NCBI GenBank assembly: GCA_014871385.1
Contig: CM026429.1
Span: 14,371,979 to 14,435,978, forward strand
Length of the DNA: 64,000 bases
Reading direction: 5' to 3'
Source of the DNA: Ceratodon purpureus
Taxonomy: Eukaryota; Streptophyta; Bryopsida; Pseudoditrichales; Ditrichaceae
A model generated the notes under the pieces. It was not told the origin of the DNA and made no database searches. It saw only the letters and a list, made by a program, of their open reading frames with translations. Position 1 is the stretch's first letter. Every line of letters begins with the position of its first letter. The translations under genes and the position numbers were made by a program. Shown here piece after piece: positions 56,454 through 64,000 of the stretch.

Positions 56454-59400
56454 ATGGAGACCTCTTGGTCGCTGGAGATGATGGAGGAGACGGAGGTGTC
56501 GATGCTCAAGGAGCATTTCGCCATGTCCAACTCCGTGTCAACGTCCGTCAAGGACAGTATGCGGCGACAAGCTGAAGGCAAGATAAACGTCAAAGGGAAA
56601 GAGGACAGGGCCACTGTGGAGCAGGTGCCAAGGCGAATGGATTGCGCTTCGTTGTGGTGGTTTTGTTAGGGTTTTGGTGTTTTGGGTTCAGCTCGCGAGT
56701 TGATTCTCACGTCTATGGTTGTCGTCTGCCAGGCCCTCGACCCTAGGACGCGTATGGTTTTGTATAAGATGTTGAACCGCGGAGTGTTTAAAGAGCTGAA
56801 TGGATGCATATCAACCGGAAAAGAGGTGAATTGAACTATTGCTTTTTGGGGGCGTGAATTTAAGAATTGTGGTCGCTGAATGCTCTTGGAGTCGAGTTCT
56901 GATTCTGCCAGTGGCCCATCACTGGGAGGTGATCGTGGAACCGAATAACTCGCTCGAAGAGCCTGCGGTTTGTGAGAGATGAGCTTCTTCTGCATAGTGT
57001 ACTGACGCACGATTTGACAATTTTTCAGGCTAATGTTTATCATGCCACCACCGCCACAGGAGAGGAGCTTGCTGTTAAAGTCTTCAAAACCTCTATTCTT
57101 GTGTTTAAGTAAGCTCGCTGTGCTAAAGCTACTGCAATGGATATTCAATTTGTAATGACGAGGGTTTAGGGTTTAGGGAATTTGGTGCTTACAGCGTGTT
57201 ATTGTCGTCATGAATAGGGACCGGGAGAGATACGTGCAAGGAGATTTTAGGTTTCGACATGGGTATAGTAAGCATAATCCACGGAAGATGGTGAAAACCT
57301 GGGCAGAGAAGGAGATGCGTAATTTGAACAGGTATTTAATTTCAGTGTTGTGTAGCATCCCAATTAACAGGGCACCTGCTGTCTCTCCTTTGGCCTGTCC
57401 GAGATGAAGTAGTTTGGCTGTATAATTTTTAGTTTAATGCCCATTGGTTTGATTTGTGAAGACATCCTATCTGGTTATTCAGTTACTGTTCGTTCGAAGG
57501 GAGAACCGATTGCTTTTACTTAAGTCAGCTGAGGGAAACCTCTGTGCCTGTTTTTCTCTTTCTGACTAGATGAATTGTTGATACAGAATAAATTCTGCAG
57601 GAATTCGAAGTCCAACTCCTCTTCTTCTTCGGCTACATGTCCTCGTCATGTCCTTCATTGGTATATTTGTGTTCCTCTTTTGAACTACATTTCTCTGTTA
57701 TTCAGCAGCAGTTAGTTTGTGGCCCTCTAACTTAGAGGATGACAAAGAACCAAGTTACTAGTTGATGAATTGTTATTCGGCCGTAGTTAATTATGAACAT
57801 ATTTTGCTAGTAATCCTGATACGAACTCGATTTCCTGTGTGGAGATATTCTACGACTCTAAGACGTGTTTAACAATCCAAGGACATGAGTGTTTGTATGT
57901 TGACATTCGATCGTACTATGGTAACAGGAAAGGAGGGTTGGAATGCTCCACGTCTGAAGGATGCTGTAGTTACTGAGTCCAAAATGCGTGAATGCTACTT
58001 TGAGGTAAGTTACTCACATTTGTTTCACTCCATCCCACTTGGCCACTTTACCTATGAATTGTAGTGTCTTCAGTATCCTAGTTTTGTTTCACTTTTTTTC
58101 ACTGAACTTGTTATTGAGTCACATGGTTGCTTAGAATATCTGCCTCTTGGTTTAGCTTTAATTAGAACTACCATGTATGCAGATAGTTTTGATTATGCGG
58201 AAATTGTATCAAGTATGTAAGCTCGTACATGGAGATCTGAGTGAATACAACATACTTTATCACGAGGTACCTTACTCTACTTTATGTAGATGGAATAGAT
58301 CAGAGTTGCTTGTCTGCTGTATTTCTAATTATATGTGTTTAAAGGCCATATTTGGTACTTTATGTAAGAATCATATTCAATTGTTACGGATGACTGTCGA
58401 TGAGGTACTTGTGATGTTTTAATAAACAAACGTTTAATTTGCGATGTACTCATTAATGATCTGTATTGCAGGGCCATCTGTGGATTATTGATGTATCGCA
58501 GTCAGTTGAATTAGATCATCCTCGTGCTCTGGATTTTCTTAGAGAGGATTGCTTGCATGTTTCGGTAGGTTTTCTGCCTGACTTCTCCGGGTTGCTGTTA
58601 TTTTGTATTGCTGCTTTGGAGTGGCAGCTGGTCTAATCTTGTGATGATATACTCTGCCAGATGATGTTGTGTGTAGTGTTTTCGTATAGAATGTGCATTC
58701 TGTTTGATGATGTTTGATTGCTTCGATTGTTGATTGTTGATACTTCATGGATGGGTTTCAGCGATCCCGTATTTATAATGTCATTCTGTCAATGCACAGG
58801 ATTTTTTCAGGAAAAACGGCGTGGGAGTGATGAGCACGAGGGAGCTCTTTGACTTCGTCGTGGATCCATCGCTTGCTGAAGACCAGATTGACGATTACCT
58901 TGAAAAGGTATTGTTTCTGCATACAATAACTATATTTTAATAATGGCTGCATGTGCACTCTAGACTCGGTTGCCAAAAAACTCTTCTTATTTGAAGTTTT
59001 TGTTACACGATCTAATATTGAATACCTTTGCAGATCCAAGAGAAAATTAATAATAGGTCAGGTGAGCAGACTGCCGAAGAGAAGGTTGCTGAAGCTGTCT
59101 TCATTCAGGTATTTCTCTGGTTTCACTTGTGATCTGAAGTACATATTAACTGGTCTTTCATGGTCATCTTTCTCTGCTCTGTTGTTTTCATCTTATTTCA
59201 GAATATTTAGACAGTAGCTGACGACAGGACCTCACTGGTTTGCTTTATACAGTCGTTCATCCCGAAATCTCTGGACCAAGTCGAAGACTACGAAAGAGAT
59301 CAGGAGCGGATGAAGAGTGGCAAGGACACTGAGGGTATCTATTACCAAACCATCACTGGGTTGAAAGAGGATCTCTCAGGGGTTAGATTATCATCAGATC

Positions 59401-59885
59401 ATACAGAGGACGCTAAAGATCTTGCGACAAATGGAGCCTTCAGCGATGACGAGGATGACGATGATGACGACGAAGATTTAAATGAAGATTTTGACGCAAC
59501 ACATGGGAAAGCTGACGACGCCAAAGACCTTGCAACAAGTCGAATTCAGAATGGTGTTGAAGGCGTTGATGGAGCTACAAATGATGTTTCAAGACCATCT
59601 GAGGATCAGACACCGGGTGCTAAAGATCTTGCCACAGGTGAAGGCCTGAATGGCGATGAGGACGATGATGGAGCTTCAGAGAACAGTGAGGACGAAGACA
59701 GTAGTGACGACGAAGGTGAGGCAGATGGTGCTCCTAGGGATCCCAAGAAGGAGGCCGCTCGTTTAGCTAGGAAAGAACACAAGAAGAAAGTCAAGGCTGA
59801 GAAGCGTGAGTCTCGGAAGACCAAGCTCCCGAAAGCTTTAAAAAAGAAGAAAAAGAAACTGGCAAAGTCGAAGTGCACTAGGTAG
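56454..59885 (+). CDS. RIO1: RIO1-family atypical serine/threonine kinase, eleven exons, 533 aa
   Basis: Predicted cytosolic ATPase/kinase needed for late 40S ribosomal subunit maturation. Exons are 56,454-56,624, 56,733-56,825, 57,029-57,108, 57,218-57,331, 57,587-57,660, 57,928-58,004, 58,183-58,266, 58,472-58,564, 58,800-58,907, 59,034-59,108 and 59,253-59,885; all phases match (1602 nt). The flexible ATP loop is STGKEANVYHA with Lys105 in AVKVFK. The catalytic loop is HGDLSEYN (219-226, Asp221) and the metal-binding Asp is Asp238 in IIDVSQ, which is the RIO1 form. The acidic tail has three KDLAT repeats and long D/E runs, then a Lys-rich end ([15 protein letters not shown]). The first intron has an atypical GTGCCA donor. 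ATG at 56,454 is the first in frame. Confidence 0.93.
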
Positions 59886-60478
59886 ACTCTAGTTTGTTTT
59901 GAACGGAATCTGCAAGCACCATTAGTATTATTTTTCTCTCATCATTCTAACTCTCTCATCTTCAAGCTTGATGATGAATTCTTACTCCAAATCTGCTCAT
60001 CAACTCTGGACAATATTCTTATCGATCCCTGCATGTCAATTCTTAGATCCCAGTTACTCGTAGCTCTCATTTTTTGTATTTCCCAGATCACTATTGTCAG
60101 CTGCTTCCTTATCATTTTTGTGTAACTTCCAAATCAACCTCACCACATACTGATACACCATTTTAGCTCTCAAAATAAAAACGACATACATGTCCTTAAG
60201 ATGTGACATCCCAGATTTTTTGTACCCAGTACTCTCGAAAAGACCAAGCCGATTCACGTTAGCTATGACAAGCAGTATAATGATCCAGATTCCTGAAGCT
60301 CATTCCCACAAGGATTAAACCCCTGTGTTGGAATTTAGTGTAGGGGATGAAATATGTTTTGAGTTGGGTTCCAGAGAAGTTAATTTACTGGTGGAATCAA
60401 AAAGCAGAGACTGAGAGTGCTTCATATGTGGCACTGGGCCAAATGAAGTTAGGAAGCAGCCAATGGAGGCCCAGAAGC
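59886..60478. other. Intergenic between RIO1 and Lhca2
   Basis: No gene is seen. It holds the RIO1 3' flank and the distal Lhca2 promoter. Confidence 0.5.
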
Positions 60479-60542
60479 GCAGATAGAAGAACCATCACCC
60501 AATGGCTTTGGCTCCTTTGGCCACCCCCACCTTATCCCCTTG
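60479..60542 (+). promoter_or_regulatory. Lhca2 promoter module: GATA box, CCAAT box, GATAAGG box
   Basis: In order: GCAGATAGA (60,479-60,487), CCAAT (60,499-60,503) and CCTTATCCCCTTG (60,530-60,542, an inverse GATAAGG I-box), ending 159 bp before the ATG. The same three elements in the same order precede the second Lhca gene. CCAAT plus GATA elements are known in light-regulated Lhc promoters. Confidence 0.55.
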
Positions 60543-60701
60543 CCACTAGTTTACCGTCGCACGGATCTAGAGCATCGTCTCCTTGCCCGGCCTGCTCCTC
60601 TCAGGCTCTTCTACTCCAGATCATCCTCTCAATTCCTGTCTGCATTCCACCCATCTCAAGCGAAGCTCAGCCTCTGTGCAAGCACATCTCCGACGTTTGC
60701 C

Positions 60702-62356
60702 ATGGCGTCCGCTGTGTGCGCCTCCTCCAGCGTCGCTGCCGCAGTTGCAGCCCCATCCACCAGGTTAGTGTTATTGCTCTTGTCGTTGAAGTTCAGCTGC
60801 ATGGTCCCCTGGCATGAGGTGTTTCCTAGTCTGGATCTGTCGTACTAGCATTTCTAGGATGCGTCTACAGCTTGCATTGGGGGGTAGTGATGATCGTTTT
60901 GCTGGGGGAGGACGTTTAGTCCTGTTGCATGTTCCTGAAATGGATCGAAGATGTAGGCTAGGTTGGGGATGTCGAGTAGTTTCTCAACTCTATGATTGTG
61001 GACTGGGATATCTTGAGTTGCATTGCATCCAAGTACTACCTGTGGGGACAGTTTAGAATCAGCCTATGGGGTTAGGGAAGTTCTGCATAATAGTGGGTAG
61101 ATTTTGAGTTTTACGCGGCTATGGTGGGTGGCCGTCGTGTCGGGGAGGGTTGCTCAATGTGCCTGTTTGGGCTTGCAGCAAGGTGGCCAGCAGCGTTGGA
61201 GCTGCCAGGACATCCTTCTTGGGCGGAAAGGCCTTGAGAGTGACCAGGGTTGCTGCCTCAACCAAGGGTGACACGACCATCTCCGCCGTTCAGGCCCCAA
61301 CCCCGACGGAGCCTCAGCTCCCCAACAATGACAGGCCTCTGTGGTTCCCCGGAAGCCAGGCTCCCGAGTGGCTCGACGGCAGGCGCGTATTGTTTCCTCT
61401 TCATCTTTGACACATTGCCACTTCGATAAACTAGTGTCTTCCCAATAATTCATTTAAAATGCCGTCATTACCAGCAGTGGTACTCAACTCGCTGATCTTA
61501 ACAAATCAGCCGTTTATGTCAATGATCTAAATGTACAGACACACTAGGTCTCAGTGACCACATGCAATCATGACTGATTATGAGCTGACAACACCATGAA
61601 ATTGTGATACTCATCTTGTGCCCCCATGTTATCCTGATCTTGTGCAGCCTTCCCGGAGACTTTGGCTTTGACCCCCTTGGTCTTGGTAAGTTCACATCAT
61701 AGACAGCTATGTGTGCGATGGGAATTGAATTCAACTAGAAGATATGCATAGTGATATAGATGTCACCTGTGATTTTCACAACCTGTCTGATTGTGCCTAT
61801 ACATGGACTTACAGGATCTGACCCCGCTCTGCTCAAGTGGTTCGTCCAAGCCGAGCTGGTGCACTGCCGCTGGGCCATGCTCGGAGCTGCGGGTATCTTC
61901 ATCCCCGAGGCCCTCACCAAGGCTGGAATCCTGAACACCCCCTCATGGACCGTTGCCGGAGACGCCGAGTACTTCGCCGACCCCACGACCCTGTTCGTGA
62001 TCGAGTTGATCCTGTTCGCGTGGGCCGAGGGCAGGAGATGGGCTGACATCCTGAAGCCCGGATGCGTGAATGTGGACCCCGTATTCCCGAACAACAAGCT
62101 GACGGGAACGGACGTGGGATACCCCGGAGGGTTGTGGTTCGACCCCTTGGGCTGGGGCCAGACGAAGGACGCAGCGAAGTTGAAGGACTTAAGGACCCGG
62201 GAGATCAAGAACGGAAGGCTGGCGATGTTGGCAGTGTTGGGCGCCGTGGTGCAGGCGAACTACACCCACACTGGGCCGATCGACAACCTGGTGGCGCATT
62301 TGGCCGACCCCGGCCACAACACCATCTTCGCATTGAGCAACCTCGTCGGAAAGTAG
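60702..62356 (+). CDS. LHCA2: Photosystem I chlorophyll a/b-binding protein, Lhca2 type, four exons, 281 aa
   Basis: Thylakoid antenna protein of photosystem I. Exons are 60,702-60,763, 61,179-61,382, 61,648-61,685 and 61,815-62,356, with agreeing phases. The first 45 or so residues ([20 protein letters not shown] onward) are an Ala/Ser-rich plastid transit peptide. [15 protein letters not shown] leads into [13 protein letters not shown]. Helix 1 has [20 protein letters not shown], with His at the chlorophyll a603 site as in Lhca1/2 rather than the Asn of Lhca3/4. [46 protein letters not shown] and [15 protein letters not shown] are near-identical to Lhca2 of land plants. The second intron must start with GC (AG/GCGCGT) to keep frame. 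A tandem paralogue starts 1.2 kb downstream. Confidence 0.94.
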
Positions 62357-63375
62357 ATCTTCTAGTGCAAGCTAGATGACGATAACCACAATTAGCTGAA
62401 AATCATGAAGTCATTTGTAACTTGTACAAGCCTGTAACAATTCTCTCTTTTTTCCTGCAATTCATCTTGTACCAGTTGCATGAGCTCCCCTTTGACAAGT
62501 TATGATATGTCTGGACTTATCTCTCAATGCTCTGCGTTGAAGTAGGTTCTCTCTTTGTACCACATTGGAAAGCTATGAAACTGTTGCGATCTCGAGTGGT
62601 CAGAGTGACTCCTCCGTCCGACTGTTACTGGAATTCATGTTTTCAAACATATGGTTTCTGTTAGAGGAAACATGATGGCGGAGGCTGTGTGCTATAGTGA
62701 ACGAGAGGAAGGTAGCTGTTTCTAAACCAGGCAGTCGCATTAGAAAATTCGTAAAACAGTTCTAAAGGCTTTCAAACTACTGCTGTTTTTCCGCATCTTG
62801 ATGTGTTCAATTTTCTTCTCTCCAACTCTTAAGTGCCGTGCTGATTCAATTATCAAAGATTATATAGTCCTGGTGAAAGAATTCCATTTTTGAATTGGAG
62901 CAATGGCAGATGAAGGGTTGATTTAAAGCAATCTAGTGCTCCTGGTGACTGATACTGAGCACAGTTTGTCAAACTTGAAATTGTCCATATGGACTAGCTT
63001 GCCACTCTCACATGAGGTAATTGTATGGGTTCAATCAGTTGATACATGTATGCCAGGACAGGCATGCTAGTGGTATTCTCATATTTGTGTTGGATTACTA
63101 TGGCATTAAAACAGAATTACCACGATGTGTATGACTGATGAAAACAAGTAACAACCATTCTTTGAATTATATACCCCGCAGTACATGTGAAGTAGTGTCG
63201 AGTTAGTCAAAAGCGATCGGATCGACGAAGAAAGAAAAACCGAAGATGGATTAGAAAACACCATATCGGCGTTGGGACTGAGCAATGAGATGCCACAAGC
63301 GGAATTCGGAGCTGAGAGGAGGGATTTGGATTCGGGTTCCGAGCTGGAAGGCAAGGCCAATGAGCGGCGGGGGCA
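62357..63375. other. Spacer between tandem Lhca genes
   Basis: 3' flank of the first gene and distal promoter of the second. No gene is seen. Confidence 0.5.
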
Positions 63376-63426
63376 GCAGATAGAGGGCGGAGCGCCCAAT
63401 CACGAGGCGAGCCCCTTATCCCCTTG
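63376..63426 (+). promoter_or_regulatory. Promoter module of the second Lhca gene
   Basis: GCAGATAGA (63,376-63,384), CCAAT (63,396-63,400) and CCTTATCCCCTTG (63,414-63,426) repeat the order found at 60,479-60,542. The module ends 122 bp before the ATG. Confidence 0.55.
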
Positions 63427-63548
63427 TGCCAAGAGCACTCTCTCTTTCATTACTACACTGCTGCCGAACACACTCCAGAGAGCAGCACAGCAGCAAATCT
63501 CCTCTCCTCGCCTTGCACTGCACTACCCCCTCGACCCCTCTCCCAGCA

Positions 63549-63607
63549 ATGGCGACCGCTATGGCCTCCTCCAGCGTCGCTGCCGCTGTCGCAGCCCCCT
63601 CCACCAG
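63549..63607 (+). CDS. Second Lhca-type gene, exon 1 only (cut by window end)
   Basis: Exon 1 encodes [19 protein letters not shown] plus two bases of the next codon and ends at a GTTAGT donor, the same place and phase as in the upstream Lhca2 gene. The nucleotide match to that exon is close (the CTCCTCCAGCGTCGCTGCCGC word is shared). This marks a tandem duplicate. Later exons lie beyond 64,000, so the subtype is an inference. Confidence 0.7.
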
Positions 63608-64000
63608 GTTAGTCTTGCCTTTTGATTTCCTCGTGATGGTTCCATGGTTCTTCCCATGGTGTTAATAAGCATGCTCATGAAAGACAGTAGCCTTACAGTT
63701 CTGGTCAATACGGGTAGAAGGATATAGAGGAATGAAGCTATCTTGTTGATCCTTGGGAACAAATCAGAGCTTATCTACCTATGGTCCAACACATCCGATT
63801 TCGTAGTCACCACTCTCTGTTTATTTATTGCGTGGAATGGTTTCTACTCGTTTCTGGGGCCAAAATTTTCCCTTCTTCAGATGCATTGAGTATATGAATG
63901 TTGAATCGAGAAATGGTAATAGAGAAATTAGGCAACTTGTGCTACTCGCATGAAAGGCTCATTTGTCCTGCTTATTCCTAAGCTTCTCTCCCAAGTTGAT
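63608..64000 (+). other. Intron 1 of the second Lhca gene (start only)
   Basis: Follows the GTTAGT donor; no acceptor leading into an Lhca exon 2 is seen before the window ends. In the first gene this intron is 415 bp. Confidence 0.5.

Noticed and set aside
1..64000. tRNA or rRNA genes
   Set aside because: No stretch with a convincing tRNA A/B box pair or rRNA-like sequence was noticed by eye; a tRNAscan-SE run would be decisive.

Overview
The window reads as nuclear DNA of a streptophyte. Genes are split by short GT-AG introns, and there is a photosystem I antenna gene (Lhca2 type) with a tandem partner, a plant Qa-SNARE (SYP1 type), the urease accessory protein UreF, the ribosome-biogenesis kinase RIO1, and a cytochrome b5-fused front-end fatty-acid desaturase. 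The desaturase points to a non-seed lineage (bryophyte, lycophyte or charophyte alga), because long-chain PUFA desaturases are largely absent from seed plants. I cannot name the species.

The window has two halves. Positions 1 to about 33.3 kb are repeat- and transposon-dominated. They hold: (a) a ten-exon gene, open at the left edge, with a ParB-like N-terminus and a DNA N4/N6-methyltransferase-like C-terminus, and an in-frame TAG that alternative splicing could bypass; (b) a 12-kb array of about 70 units of a 171-bp repeat, which is 57 codons exactly, so reading frames stay open for thousands of bases; the minus-strand frame can be joined to two upstream exons encoding a basic NLS-like stretch and an RG-rich stretch; (c) a two-exon gene for a 1196-residue DDE/SWIM transposase; (d) an 8.6-kb Mutator-like element with a 5'-truncated SWIM transposase and a complete five-exon gene ending in a Ulp1-type cysteine protease.

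The most striking signal lies in (d). The motif TGTCTCG/CGAGACA occurs about 80 times between 24,691 and 33,287, on both strands, in exons, introns and flanks alike. That is roughly twenty times the chance expectation, and the motif is near background elsewhere in the window. It resembles the family-specific motifs that VANC anti-silencing proteins bind in Arabidopsis VANDAL elements. It also contains the canonical auxin response element TGTCTC. A shared dispersed repeat borders both the 171-bp array and this element.

From 33.3 kb to the end the DNA is ordinary host sequence: desaturase (35.7-37.2 kb, minus), a gene-poor AT-rich stretch (37.2-49.3 kb) with a TA-flanked MITE, a fold-back hairpin and short retroposon tails, then the Qa-SNARE (49.4-50.5, minus), UreF (52.8-53.6, minus), a small putative tail-anchored protein (55.4-55.7, minus), RIO1 (56.5-59.9, plus), Lhca2 (60.7-62.4, plus) and exon 1 of a second Lhca gene (63.5, plus). 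All coordinates, splice sites and motif counts were read by eye; no database search was run.
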